64,000 nt of DNA from Strigamia acuminata (GCA_949358305.1 CASHSZ010000092.1:62001-126000), one strand, 5' to 3'; shown: positions 33,411 through 47,550, numbered from the stretch's first letter. Program-made: numbers and translations. The notes: generated by a model from the sequence alone, not told the origin.

Positions 33411-35110
33411 ACTTTGGATCTCATCACAGTTGACTTAGCACAAACACCACAAGTCCAATGTCTCTGAATGTTCAGAAATAGTGTTTAAACCTTAGTAGAA
33501 GCCTTCAATATAAGTTTTAGCAACACCCAAGCATTAAATTTTGAAAAAAAAATTTTGAGCTCATTTCACATCGCAGTTGACTTAGCACAAACACCACAAG
33601 ACCAATGTCTCTGAATGTTCAGAAATAGTGTTTAAACCTTAGTAGAAGCCTTCAATATAAGTTTTAGCAACACCCAAGCAATAAATTTTGAAAAAAAAAT
33701 TTTGAGCTCATTTCACATCGCAGTTGACTTAGCACAAACACCACAAGACCAATGTCTCTGAATGTTCAGAAATAGTGTTTAAACCTTAGTAGAAGGCTCC
33801 AATGTAAGTTTTAGAAACATCCAACCGATGATTTAGGAGAATAGACTTTTGATCTCATCACAGTTGACTTAGCACAAACACCACAAGACCAATGTCTCTG
33901 AATGTTTAGAAATAGTGTTTAAACCTTAGTAGAAGCCTTCAATGTAAGTTTTAGCAACATCCAAGCAATGATTTGGGAGAATAGACTTTTGATCTCATCA
34001 CAGTTACTTAGCACAAACACCACAAGTCCAATGTCTCTGTATGTTCAGAAATAGTGTTTAAACCTTAGTAGAAGCCTTCAATCTAAGTTTTAGCAACACC
34101 CAAGCAATAAATTTTGAAAAAAAAATTTTGAGCTCATTTCACATCGCAGTTGACTTAGCACAAACACCACAAGTCCAATGTCTCTGAATGTTCAGAAATA
34201 GTGTTTAAACCTTAATAGAAGGCTCCAATGTAAGTTTTAGAAACATCCAACCGATGATTTGGGAGAATAGACTTTTGATCTCATCACAGTTGACTTAGCA
34301 CAAACACCACAAGACCAATGTCTCTGAATGTTCAGAAATAGTGTTTAAACCTTAGTAGAAGGCTCCAATGTAAGTTTTAGAAACATTTAACCGATGATTT
34401 GGGAGAATAGACTTTTGATCTCATCACAGTTGACTTAGCACAAACACCACAAGACCAATGTCTCTGAATGTTCAGAAATAGTGTTTAAACCTTAGTAGAA
34501 GGCTCCAATGTAAGTTTTAGAAACATCCAACCAATGATTTGGGAGAATAGACTTTTGATCTCATCACAGTTGACTTAGCACAAACACCACAAGACCAATG
34601 TCTCTGAATGTTCAGAAATAGTGTTTAAACCTTAGTAGAAGGCTCCAATGTAAGTTTTAGAAACATCCAACCGATGATTTGGGAGAATAGACTTTTGATC
34701 TCATCACAGTTGACTTAGCATAAACACCACAAGACCAATGTCTCTGAAAGTTCAGAAATAGTGTTTAAACCTTAGTAGAAGGCTCCAATGTAAGTTTTAG
34801 AAACATCCAACCAATGATTTGGGAGAATAGACTTTTGATCTCATCACAGTTGACTTAGCACAAACACCACAAGACCAATGTCTCTGAATGTTCAGAAATA
34901 GTGTTTAAACCTTAGTAGAAGGCTCCAATGTAAGTTTTAGAAACATCCAACCGATGATTTGAGAGAAAAGACTTTTGATCTCATCACAGTTGACTTAGCA
35001 CAAACACCACAAGACCAATGTCTCTGAATGTTCAGAAATAGTGTTTAAACCTTAGTAGAAGGCTCCAATGTAAGTTTTAGAAACATCCAATTAATGATTT
35101 GGGAGAATAG
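33411..35110 (+). repeat. Deleted higher-order repeat, 1700 bp (12-mer)
   Basis: Eight A, three B and one C monomer: the 16-mer minus four monomers (566 bp). The TGAAAGTTC monomer near 34745 is joined straight to an A monomer instead of to C. Confidence 0.85.
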
Positions 35111-37376
35111 ACTTTGGATCTCATCACAGTTGACTTAGCACAAACACCACAAGTCCAATGTCTCTGAATGTTCAGAAATAGTGTTTAAACCTTAGTAGAA
35201 GCCTTCAATATAAGTTTTAGCAACACCCAAGCATTAAATTTTGAAAAAAAAATTTTGAGCTCATTTCACATCGCAGTTGACTTAGCACAAACACCACAAG
35301 ACCAATGTCTCTGAATGTTCAGAAATAGTGTTTAAACCTTAGTAGAAGCCTTCAATATAAGTTTTAGCAACACCCAAGCAATAAATTTTGAAAAAAAAAT
35401 TTTGAGCTCATTTCACATCGCAGTTGACTTAGCACAAACACCACAAGACCAATGTCTCTGAATGTTCAGAAATAGTGTTTAAACCTTAGTAGAAGGCTCC
35501 AATGTAAGTTTTAGAAACATCCAACCGATGATTTAGGAGAATAGACTTTTGATCTCATCACAGTTGACTTAGCACAAACACCACAAGACCAATGTCTCTG
35601 AATGTTTAGAAATAGTGTTTAAACCTTAGTAGAAGCCTTCAATGTAAGTTTTAGCAACATCCAAGCAATGATTTGGGAGAATAGACTTTTGATCTCATCA
35701 CAGTTACTTAGCACAAACACCACAAGTCCAATGTCTCTGTATGTTCAGAAATAGTGTTTAAACCTTAGTAGAAGCCTTCAATCTAAGTTTTAGCAACACC
35801 CAAGCAATAAATTTTGAAAAAAAAATTTTGAGCTCATTTCACATCGCAGTTGACTTAGCACAAACACCACAAGTCCAATGTCTCTGAATGTTCAGAAATA
35901 GTGTTTAAACCTTAATAGAAGGCTCCAATGTAAGTTTTAGAAACATCCAACCGATGATTTGGGAGAATAGACTTTTGATCTCATCACAGTTGACTTAGCA
36001 CAAACACCACAAGACCAATGTCTCTGAATGTTCAGAAATAGTGTTTAAACCTTAGTAGAAGGCTCCAATGTAAGTTTTAGAAACATTTAACCGATGATTT
36101 GGGAGAATAGACTTTTGATCTCATCACAGTTGACTTAGCACAAACACCACAAGACCAATGTCTCTGAATGTTCAGAAATAGTGTTTAAACCTTAGTAGAA
36201 GGCTCCAATGTAAGTTTTAGAAACATCCAACCAATGATTTGGGAGAATAGACTTTTGATCTCATCACAGTTGACTTAGCACAAACACCACAAGACCAATG
36301 TCTCTGAATGTTCAGAAATAGTGTTTAAACCTTAGTAGAAGGCTCCAATGTAAGTTTTAGAAACATCCAACCGATGATTTGGGAGAATAGACTTTTGATC
36401 TCATCACAGTTGACTTAGCATAAACACCACAAGACCAATGTCTCTGAAAGTTCAGAAATAGTGTTTAAACCTTAGTAGAAGCCTTCAATGTAAGTTTTAG
36501 CAACATCCAAGCAATGATTTGAGAGAATAGACTTTTGATCTCATCACAGTTACTTAGCACAAACACCACAAGTCCAATGTCTCTGTATGTTCAGAAATAG
36601 TGTTTAAACCTTAGTAGAAGCCTTCAATCTAAGTCTTAGCAACACCCAAGCAATAAATTTTGAAAAAAAAATTTTGAGCTCATTTCACATCGCAGTTGAC
36701 TTAGCACAAACACCACAAGTCCAATGTCTCTGAATGTTCAGAAATAGTGTTTAAACCTTAGTAGAAGGCTCCAATGTAAGTTTTAGAAACATCCAACCGA
36801 TGATTTGGGAGAATAGACTTTTGATCTCATCACAGTTGACTTAGCACAAACACCACAAGACCAATGTCTCTGAATGTTCAGAAATAGTGTTTAAACCTTA
36901 GTAGAAGGCTCCAATGTAAGTTTTAGAAACATTTAACCGATGATTTGGGAGAATAGACTTTTGATCTCATCACAGTTGACTTAGCACAAACACCACAAGA
37001 CCAATGTCTCTGAATGTTCAGAAATAGTGTTTAAACCTTAGTAGAAGGCTCCAATGTAAGTTTTAGAAACATCCAACCAATGATTTGGGAGAATAGACTT
37101 TTGATCTCATCACAGTTGACTTAGCACAAACACCACAAGACCAATGTCTCTGAATGTTCAGAAATAGTGTTTAAACCTTAGTAGAAGGCTCCAATGTAAG
37201 TTTTAGAAACATCCAACCGATGATTTGAGAGAAAAGACTTTTGATCTCATCACAGTTGACTTAGCACAAACACCACAAGACCAATGTCTCTGAATGTTCA
37301 GAAATAGTGTTTAAACCTTAGTAGAAGGCTCCAATGTAAGTTTTAGAAACATCCAATTAATGATTTGGGAGAATAG
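35111..37376 (+). repeat. Higher-order repeat unit, 2266 bp, second full copy
   Basis: It has the same length and monomer order as 30151-32416, and the private variants are at the same offsets. Confidence 0.9.
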
Positions 37377-40300
37377 ACTTTGGATCTCATCACAGTTGAC
37401 TTAGCACAAACACCACAAGTCCAATGTCTCTGAATGTTCAGAAATAGTGTTTAAACCTTAGTAGAAGCCTTCAATATAAGTTTTAGCAACACCCAAGCAT
37501 TAAATTTTGAAAAAAAAATTTTGAGCTCATTTCACATCGCAGTTGACTTAGCACAAACACCACAAGACCAATGTCTCTGAATGTTCAGAAATAGTGTTTA
37601 AACCTTAGTAGAAGCCTTCAATATAAGTTTTAGCAACACCCAAGCAATAAATTTTGAAAAAAAAATTTTGAGCTCATTTCACATCGCAGTTGACTTAGCA
37701 CAAACACCACAAGACCAATGTCTCTGAATGTTCAGAAATAGTGTTTAAACCTTAGTAGAAGGCTCCAATGTAAGTTTTAGAAACATCCAACCGATGATTT
37801 AGGAGAATAGACTTTTGATCTCATCACAGTTGACTTAGCACAAACACCACAAGACCAATGTCTCTGAATGTTTAGAAATAGTGTTTAAACCTTAGTAGAA
37901 GCCTTCAATGTAAGTTTTAGCAACATCCAAGCAATGATTTGGGAGAATAGACTTTTGATCTCATCACAGTTACTTAGCACAAACACCACAAGTCCAATGT
38001 CTCTGTATGTTCAGAAATAGTGTTTAAACCTTAGTAGAAGCCTTCAATCTAAGTTTTAGCAACACCCAAGCAATAAATTTTGAAAAAAAAATTTTGAGCT
38101 TATTTCACATCGCAGTTGACTTAGCACAAACACCACAAGTCCAATGTCTCTGAATGTTCAGAAATAGTGTTTAAACCTTAGTAGAAGGCTCCAATGTAAG
38201 TTTTAGAAACATCCAACCGATGATTTGGGAGAATAGACTTTTGATCTCATCACAGTTGACTTAGCACAAACACCACAAGACCAATGTCTCTGAATGTTCA
38301 GAAATAGTGTTTAAACCTTAGTAGAAGGCTCCAATGTAAGTTTTAGAAACATCCAACCGATGATTTAGGAGAATAGACTTTTGATCTCATCACAGTTGAC
38401 TTAGCACAAACACCACAAGACCAATGTCTCTGAATGTTTAGAAATAGTGTTTAAACCTTAGTAGAAGCCTTCAATGTAAGTTTTAGCAACACCCAAGCAA
38501 TAAATTTTGAAAAAAAAATTTTGAGCTTATTTCACATCGCAGTTGACTTAGCACAAACACCACAAGACCAATGTCTCTGAATGTTCAGAAATAGTGTTTA
38601 AACCTTAGTAGAAGGCTCCAATGTAAGTTTTAGAAACATCCAACCGATGATTTGGGAGAATAGACTTTTGATCTCATCACAGTTGACTTAGCACAAACAC
38701 CACAAGACCAATGTCTCTGAATGTTCAGAAATAGTGTTTAAACCTTAGTAGAAGGCTCCAATGTAAGTTTTAGAAACATTCAACCGATGATTTGGGAGAA
38801 TAGACTTTTGATCTCATCACAGTTGACTTAGCACAAACACCACAAGACCAATGTCTCTGAATGTTCAGAAATAGTGTTTAAACCTTAGTAGAAGGCTCCA
38901 ATGTAAGTTTTAGAAAGATCCAACCAATGATTTGGGAGAATAGACTTTTGATCTCATCACAGTTGACTTAGCACAAACACCACAAGACCAATGTCTCTGA
39001 ATGTTCAGAAATAGTGTTTAAACCTTAGTAGAAGGCTCCAATGTAAGTTTTAGAAACATCCAACCGATGATTTGGGAGAATAGACTTTTGATCTCATCAC
39101 AGTTGACTTAGCACAAACACCACAAGACCAATGTCTCTAAATGTTCAGAAATAGTGTTTAAACCTTAGTAGAAGGCTCCAATGTAAGTTTTAGAAACATT
39201 CAACCGATGATTTGGGAGAATAGACTTTTGATCTCATCATAGTTGACTTAGCACAAACACCATAAGACCAATGTCTCTGAATGTTCAGAAATAGTGTTTA
39301 AACCTTAGTAGAAGGCTCCAATGTAAGTTTTAGAAACATCCAACCGATGATTTGGGAGAATAGACTTTTGATCTCATCACAGTTGACTTAGCACAAACAC
39401 CACAAGACCAATGTCTCTGAATGTTCAGAAATAGTGTTTAAACCTTAGTAGAAGCCTTCAATGTAAGTTTTAGCAACATCCAAGCAATGATTTGGGAGAA
39501 TAGACTTTTGATCTCATCACAGTTACTTAGCACAAACACCACAAGTCCAATGTCTCTGTATGTTCAGAAATAGTGTTTAAACCTTAGTAGAAGCCTTCAA
39601 TATAAGTTTTAGCAACACCCAAGCATTAAATTTTGAAGAAAAAAATTTTGAGCTCATTTCACATCGCAGTTGACTTAGCACAAACACCACAAGACCAATG
39701 TCTCTGAATGTTCAGAAATAGTGTTTAAACCTTAGTAGAAGCCTTCAATCTAAGTTTTAGCAACACCCAAGCAATAAATTTTGAAAAAAAAATTTTGAGC
39801 TCATTTCACATCGCAGTTGACTTAGCACAAACACCACAAGTCCAATGTCTCTGAATGTTCAGAAATAGTGTTTAAACCTTAGTAGAAGGCTCCAATGTAA
39901 GTTTTAGAAACATCCAACCGATGATTTGGGAGAATAGACTTTTGATCTCATCACAGTTGACTTAGCACAAACACCACAAGACCAATGTCTCTGAATGTTC
40001 AGAAATAGTGTTTAAACCTTAGTAGAAGGCTCCAATGTAAGTTTTAGAAACATTTAACCGATGATTTGGGAGAATAGACTTTTGATCTCATCACAGTTGA
40101 CTTAGCACAAACACCACAAGACCAATGTCTCTGAATGTTCAGAAATAGTGTTTAAACCTTAGTAGAAGGCTCCAATGTAAGTTTTAGAAACATCCAACCA
40201 ATGATTTGGGAGAATAGACTTTTGATCTCATCACAGTTGACTTAGCACAAACACCACAAGACCAATGTCTCTGAATGTTCAGAAATAGTGTTTAAACCTT

Positions 40301-40925
40301 AGTAGAAGGCTCCAATGTAAGTTTTAGAAACATCCAACCGATGATTTGGGAGAATAGACTTTTGATCTCATCACAGTTGACTTAGCACAAACACCACAAG
40401 ACCAATGTCTCTGAATGTTCAGAAATAGTGTTTAAACCTTAGTAGAAGGCTCCAATGTAAGTTTTAGAAACATCCAACCAATGATTTGGGAGAATAGACT
40501 TTTGATCTCATCACAGTTGACTTAGCACAAACACCACAAGACCAATGTCTCTGAATGTTCAGAAATAGTGTTTAAACCTTAGTAGAAGGCTCCAATGTAA
40601 GTTTTAGAAACATCCAACCGATGATTTGGGAGAATAGACTTTTGATCTCATCACAGTTGACTTAGCACAAACACCACAAGACCAATGTCTCTGAATGTTC
40701 AGAAATAGTGTTTAAACCTTAGTAGAAGGCTCCAATGTAAGTTTTATAACATTTAACCGATGATTTGGGAGAATAGACTTTTGATCTCATCACAGTTGAC
40801 TTAGCACAAACACCACAAGACCAATGTCTCTGAATGTTCAGAAATAGTGTTTAAACCTTAGTAGAAGGCTCCAATGTAAGTTTTAGAAACATCCAACCAA
40901 TGATTTGGGAGAATAGACTTTTGAT

Positions 40926-40927
40926 CT
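40926..40927. other. Polarity switch of the satellite array
   Basis: Forward monomers stop inside GACTTTTGATCT, and reverse monomers start inside CTTACATTGG. CT is shared by both sides. Neither half-monomer is complete, so the joint lies inside a monomer. No filler or mobile-element sequence lies at the joint. Confidence 0.95.
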
Positions 40928-43900
40928 TACATTGGAGCCTTCTACTAAGGTTTAAACACTATTTCTGAACATTCAGAGACATTGGTCTTGTGGTGTTTGT
41001 GCTAAGTCAACTGTGATGAGATCAAAAGTCTATTCTCCTAAATCATCGGTTGGATGTTTCTAAAACTTACATTGGAGCCTTCTACTAAGGTTTAAACACT
41101 ATTTCTGAACATTCAGAGACATTGGTCTTGTGGTGTTTGTGCTAAGTCAACTGTGATGAGATCAAAAGTCTATTCTCCCAAATCATCGGTTGGATGTTTC
41201 TAAAACTTACATTGGAGCCTTCTACTAAGGTTTAAACACTATTTCTGAACATTCAGAGACATTGGACTTGTGGTGTTTGTGCTAAGTCAACTGCGATGTG
41301 AAATAAGCTCAAAATTTTTTTTTCAAAATTTATTGCTTGGGTGTTGCTAAAACTTAGATTGAAGGCTTCTACTAAGGTTTAAACACTATTTCTGAACATA
41401 CAGAGACATTGGACTTGTGGTGTTTGTGCTAAGTAACTGTGATGAGATCAAAAGTCTATTCTCCCAAATCATTGCTTGGATGTTGCTAAAACTTACATTG
41501 AAGGCTTCTACTAAGGTTTAAACACTATTTCTAAACATTCAGAGACATTGGTCTTGTGGTGTTTGTGCTAAGTCAACTGTGATGAGATCAAAAGTCTATT
41601 CTCCTAAATCATCGGTTGGATGTTTCTAAAACTTACATTGGAGCCTTCTACTAAGGTTTAAACACTATTTCTGAACATTCAGAGACATTGGTCTTGTGGT
41701 GTTTGTGCTAAGTCAACTGCGATGTGAAATGAGCTCAAAATTTTTTTTTCAAAATTTATTGCTTGGGTGTTGCTAAAACTTATATTGAAGGCTTCTACTA
41801 AGGTTTAAACACTATTTCTGAACATTCAGAGACATTGGTCTTGTGGTGTTTGTGCTAAGTCAACTGCGATGTGAAATGAGCTCAAAATTTTTTTTTCAAA
41901 ATTTAATGCTTGGGTGTTGCTAAAACTTATATTGAAGGCTTCTACTAAGGTTTAAACACTATTTCTGAACATTCAGAGACATTGGACTTGTGGTGTTTGT
42001 GCTAAGTCAACTGTGATGAGATCCAAAGTCTATTCTCCCAAATCATTAATTGGATGTTTCTAAAACTTACATTGGAGCCTTCTACTAAGGTTTAAACACT
42101 ATTTCTGAACATTCAGAGACATTGGTCTTGTGGTGTTTGTGCTAAGTCAACTGTGATGAGATCAAAAGTCTTTTCTCTCAAATCATCGGTTGGATGTTTC
42201 TAAAACTTACATTGGAGCCTTCTACTAAGGTTTAAACACTATTTCTGAACATTCAGAGACATTGGTCTTGTGGTGTTTGTGCTAAGTCAACTGTGATGAG
42301 ATCAAAAGTCTATTCTCCCAAATCATTGGTTGGATGTTTCTAAAACTTACATTGGAGCCTTCTACTAAGGTTTAAACACTATTTCTGAACATTCAGAGAC
42401 ATTGGTCTTGTGGTGTTTGTGCTAAGTCAACTGTGATGAGATCAAAAGTCTATTCTCCCAAATCATCGGTTAAATGTTTCTAAAACTTACATTGGAGCCT
42501 TCTACTAAGGTTTAAACACTATTTCTGAACATTCAGAGACATTGGTCTTGTGGTGTTTGTGCTAAGTCAACTGTGATGAGATCAAAAGTCTATTCTCCCA
42601 AATCATCGGTTGGATGTTTCTAAAACTTACATTGGAGCCTTCTACTAAGGTTTAAACACTATTTCTGAACATTCAGAGACATTGGACTTGTGGTGTTTGT
42701 GCTAAGTCAACTGCGATGTGAAATGAGCTCAAAATTTTTTTTTCAAAATTTATTGCTTGGGTGTTGCTAAGACTTAGATTGAAGGCTTCTACTAAGGTTT
42801 AAACACTATTTCTGAACATTCAGAGACATTGGTCTTGTGGTGTTTGTGCTAAGTCAACTGCGATGTGAAATGAGCTCAAAATTTTTTTTTCAAAATTTAT
42901 TGCTTGGGTGTTGCTAAAACTTACATTGAAGGCTTCTACTAAGGTTTAAACACTATTTCTAAACATTCAGAGACATTGGTCTTGTGGTGTTTGTGCTAAG
43001 TCAACTGTGATGAGATCAAAAGTCTATTCTCCCAAATCATCGGTTGGATGTTTCTAAAACTTACATTGGAGCCTTCTACTAAGGTTTAAACACTATTTCT
43101 GAACATTCAGAGACATTGGTCTTGTGATGTTTGTGCTAAGTCAACTGTGATGAGATCAAAAGTCTATTCTCCCAAATCATCGGTTAAATGTTTCTAAAAC
43201 TTACATTGGAGCCTTCTACTAAGGTTTAAACACTATTTCTGAACATTCAGAGACATTGGTCTTGTGGTGTTTGTGCTAAGTCAACTGTGATGAGATCAAA
43301 AGTCTATTCTCCCAAATCATCGGTTGGATGTTTCTAAAACTTACATTGGAGCCTTCTACTAAGGTTTAAACACTATTTCTGAACATTCAGAGACATTGGA
43401 CTTGTGGTGTTTGTGCTAAGTCAACTGCGATGTGAAATAAGCTCAAAATTTTTTTTTCAAAATTTATTGCTTGGGTGTTGCTAAAACTTACATTGAAGGC
43501 TTCTACTAAGGTTTAAACACTATTTCTAAACATTCAGAACCATTGGTCTTGTGGTGTTTGTGCTAAGTCAACTGTGATGAGATCAAAAGTCTATTCTCTT
43601 AAATCATCGGTTGGATGTTTCTAAAACTTACATTGGAGCCTTCTACTAAGGTTTAAACACTATTTCTGAACATTCAGAGACATTGGTCTTGTGGTGTTTG
43701 TGCTAAGTCAACTGCGATGTGAAATGAGCTCAAAATTTTTTTTTCAAAATTTATTGCTTGGGTGTTGCTAAAACTTATATTGAAGGCTTCTACTAAGGTT
43801 TAAACACTATTTCTGAACATTCAGAGACATTGGTCTTGTGGTGTTTGTGCTAAGTCAACTGCGATGTGAAATGAGCTCAAAATTTTTTTTTCAAAATTTA

Positions 43901-46044
43901 ATGCTTGGGTGTTGCTAAAACTTATATTGAAGGCTTCTACTAAGGTTTAAACACTATTTCTGAACATTCAGAGACATTGGACTTGTGGTGTTTGTGCTAA
44001 GTCAACTGTGATGAGATCCAAAGTCTATTCTCCCAAATCATTGGTTGGATGTTTCTAAAACTTACATTGGAGCCTTCTACTAAGGTTTAAACACTATTTC
44101 TGAACATTCAGAGACATTGGTCTTGTGGTGTTTGTGCTAAGTCAACTGTGATGAGATCAAAAGTCTTTTCTCCCAAATCATCGGTTGGATGTTTCTAAAA
44201 CTTACATTGGAGCCTTCTACTAAGGTTTAAACACTATTTCTGAACATTCAGAGACATTGGTCTTGTGGTGTTTGTGCTAAGTCAACTGTGATGAGATCAA
44301 AAGTCTATTCTCCCAAATCATTGGTTGGATGTTTCTAAAACTTACATTGGAGCCTTCTACTAAGGTTTAAACACTATTTCTGAACATTCAGAGACATTGG
44401 TCTTGTGGTGTTTGTGCTAAGTCAACTGTGATGAGATCAAAAGTCTATTCTCCCAAATCATCGGTTAAATGTTTCTAAAACTTACATTGGAGCCTTCTAC
44501 TAAGGTTTAAACACTATTTCTGAACATTCAGAGACATTGGTCTTGTGGTGTTTGTGCTAAGTCAACTGTGATGAGATCAAAAGTCTATTCTCCCAAATCA
44601 TCGGTTGGATGTTTCTAAAACTTACATTGGAGCCTTCTACTAAGGTTTAAACACTATTTCTGAACATTCAGAGACATTGGACTTGTGGTGTTTGTGCTAA
44701 GTCAACTGCGATGTGAAATGAGCTCAAAATTTTTTTTTCAAAATTTATTGCTTGGGTGTTGCTAAAACTTAGATTGAAGGCTTCTACTAAGGTTTAAACA
44801 CTATTTCTGAACATACAGAGACATTGGACTTGTGGTGTTTGTGCTAAGTAACTGTGATGAGATCAAAAGTCTATTCTCCCAAATCATTGCTTGGATGTTG
44901 CTAAAACTTACATTGAAGGCTTCTACTAAGGTTTAAACACTATTTCTGAACATTCAGAGACATTGGTCTTGTGGTGTTTATGCTAAGTCAACTGTGATGA
45001 GATCAAAAGTCTATTCTCCCAAATCATCGGTTGGATGTTTCTAAAACTTACATTGGAGCCTTCTACTAAGGTTTAAACACTATTTCTGAACATTCAGAGA
45101 CATTGGTCTTGTGATGTTTGTGCTAAGTCAACTGTGATGAGATCAAAAGTCTATTCTCCCAAATCATCGGTTAAATGTTTCTAAAACTTACATTGGAGCC
45201 TTCTACTAAGGTTTAAACACTATTTCTGAACATTCAGAGACATTGGTCTTGTGGTGTTTGTGCTAAGTCAACTGTGATGAGATCAAAAGTCTATTCTCCC
45301 AAATCATCGGTTGGATGTTTCTAAAACTTACATTGGAGCCTTCTACTAAGGTTTAAACACTATTTCTGAACATTCAGAGACATTGGACTTGTGGTGTTTG
45401 TGCTAAGTCAACTGCGATGTGAAATAAGCTCAAAATTTTTTTTTCAAAATTTATTGCTTGGGTGTTGCTAAAACTTAGATTGAAGGCTTCTACTAAGGTT
45501 TAAACACTATTTCTGAACATTCAGAGACATTGGTCTTGTGGTGTTTGTGCTAAGTCAACTGTGATGAGATCAAAAGTCTATTCTCCCAAATCATCGGTTG
45601 GATGTTTCTAAAACTTACATTGGAGCCTTCTACTAAGGTTTAAACACTATTTCTGAACATTCAGAGACATTGGTCTTATGGTGTTTGTGCTAAGTCAACT
45701 GTGATGAGATCAAAAGTCTATTCTCCCAAATCATCGGTTGAATGTTTCTAAAACTTACATTGGAGCCTTCTACTAAGGTTTAAACACTATTTCTGAACAT
45801 TCAGAGACATTGGTCTTGTGGTGTTTGTGCTAAGTCAACTGTGATGAGATCAAAAGTCTATTCTCCCAAATCATCGGTTGGATGTTTCTAAAACTTACAT
45901 TGGAGCCTTCTACTAAGGTTTAAACACTATTTCTGAACATTCAGAGACATTGGACTTGTGGTGTTTGTGCTAAGTCAACTGCGATGTGAAATGAGCTCAA
46001 AATTTTTTTTTCAAAATTTATTGCTTGGGTGTTGCTAAAACTTA
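40928..46044 (-). repeat. Satellite array, reverse polarity, segment 1
   Basis: The same A, B and C monomers occur on the minus strand. Read from the LTR inward (46044 downward) the order of variants equals that of 24429 upward, apart from the extra 706-bp block on the left. The match continues at least to the rare CCAATGGTTCTG monomer (27635 and 43540). Confidence 0.97.
46041..46044. repeat. Target-site duplication CTTA of solo LTR 1
   Basis: CTTA lies on both sides of the LTR (46041-46044 and 47551-47554). An uninterrupted satellite monomer has it once (AAAACTTATATTG). Confidence 0.88.
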
Positions 46045-47550
46045 TGTTGCGAGCAAGGACGCAACAAAAAGATTAGAAGACTCGCGTTTCACCTCTGAAA
46101 ATGGTAGAAGATCTTTTTAATTTTAGTCCATAGTTTTGACCATGAGTTTGGGACATATCTGAGATGTCCAGTTGCCGGTTTTGACCGACGGTCGCATGCA
46201 GAGCAGACCTCGGCGGTTGTCGTGTTGTCGATCGCACCTGGAATTGGTCAGGGGATATGTCTTTGATCGTTTTGTGGTTGTTTTAGTATTTGTTATTAGT
46301 TGTTTACCTCTGTTATTTGCTTTTGAGACGTTTTTGTGTTCGGTTCGGGTTCCAGTACACTTGTGAATGAGCTGAGTGTATATTCTCAGCATAATCGCCA
46401 TAGCATAGGTCAACTGGATTCAGGAAACTGTGTATTTATTAGTTTTAAAGAGGTTTTACATATTGTTTTGACGGTTGCTAACCTTTGCTGGATGTTTTAG
46501 TGTTTTGATGCTCATTGGAGACGTGGGACAGCAAGAAACAAACGGTTTTGGGTGTCCTTGGCATTTGAGTGCACATGAGCGCATTGGGATCGTGTTCGGG
46601 AGAGAGAGAGACCAGGAAACGCCTCGTTTGGCTTCCCTGCAACGTCCCCACACTGAGTTTGGAAGTCCCAGCGCTGTTGTCATGCCTTGGTCGACCCTGG
46701 AAGTCTGTTTGACTCGTTTCTGCTCTCATTCACGGCAGTTAGCAACTGCCTGGCCGCCATTTTGGAAAGGAGCGGTTCTCTTTGTGTTTGAGCACTGCTG
46801 GGAGATTTTCCTAGAACATAGCAAGCTGGGTAGCAATATTTATTTTAATACTTTGTGATTTTATAGAAGTGTTTTAACTGTACATTTGTTAATTTCACTT
46901 AACTTTACAAACAAGTGCAGAGATGAGTATTGAGGTAGGCTGCCTTGCCATTGGTTGTTAATCTTCTTTTTGCTTTGTTAATTGTTAAGTATATTTTAGA
47001 TTGAGTTTTGCCTTGGTTTCATTGCTTTATTTTGTCTAAATTCTATTTATGTTTTAAGAACAAATGTACATAGGTTTTAAGCTATTTTAGTTCAGATTGA
47101 ATTACGCCATTGTTGCATCATTGCATTGTAGCTTGTTGTTGCTATGATTTAGTTGCTAGGCGCACTGTTGTTAGAGTAGGTTGCTAAAGAAGCAATAGTT
47201 GTTATCTGTTGTTAAGAATAAAGCCAGTTGATGTGTTTTTACTCTGCTTTGGGTGAATCATTTCTGATCTGGTTTTCTGCTACAAGAAACATGATAATGA
47301 GTGAGTAGAGAGTTTTGCATGCTCTCCTCCTCACTGAAGGCACAAGGTTTTTTCCCCAGTATCCAGAGAGCTGCTTTAATCACTTCAACTAAATGCAGTT
47401 GGGCCTAATTTCTCCAGATGCATTTAGGCCTACAACTTGGGCTGAGAATTCAACTTGTTTCATCATCCACTATACAGTCTCGGGCGGTTTCCAGAGTTTG
47501 GTGACCAATTCGCCAGTCTTTTCCTGTGAGATCCAAGGTTGTTTGCTACA
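46045..47550 (+). mobile_element. Solo LTR of the LARD-like element, copy 1
   Basis: It is 1506 bp with TGTTGC...GCTACA ends, AATAAA at 47217-47222 and satellite on both sides. A short stem (TTGCG and CGCAA) lies at its very start. An open frame of 127 codons (46475-46858) occurs in all LTR copies but has no recognisable product. LTR-LTR recombination is the usual origin of solo LTRs. Confidence 0.93.

Larger units (their letters stand above)
24429..40927 (+). repeat. Satellite array, forward polarity (16.5 kb)
   Basis: Head-to-tail monomers are measured from CAATGTAAGTTTTAG. Type A is 140 bp, type B 147 bp (with AAATTTTGAAAAAAAAATTT) and type C 139 bp (one base lost in CAGTTACTTAGC). All share the second half with GTTTAAAC and ATGTTCAGAAATAG. 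Monomers of the same type differ by only a few bases. The order of types repeats as higher-order units. There are no genes, spacers or interspersed elements in this stretch. One B monomer near 39625 has an extra base (GAAGAAAAAAATTTT), and one A near 40744 has lost a base. Confidence 0.97.

Noticed and set aside
30151-37376. Whole repeat region as an assembly artefact
   Set aside because: Deletion derivatives, private variants and arm differences form a consistent history. Exact copy number may still be wrong and is not claimed.
24429-40927. CENP-B box in the satellite
   Set aside because: No TTCG...A..CGGG pattern in the monomers; a centromere role remains open on other grounds.
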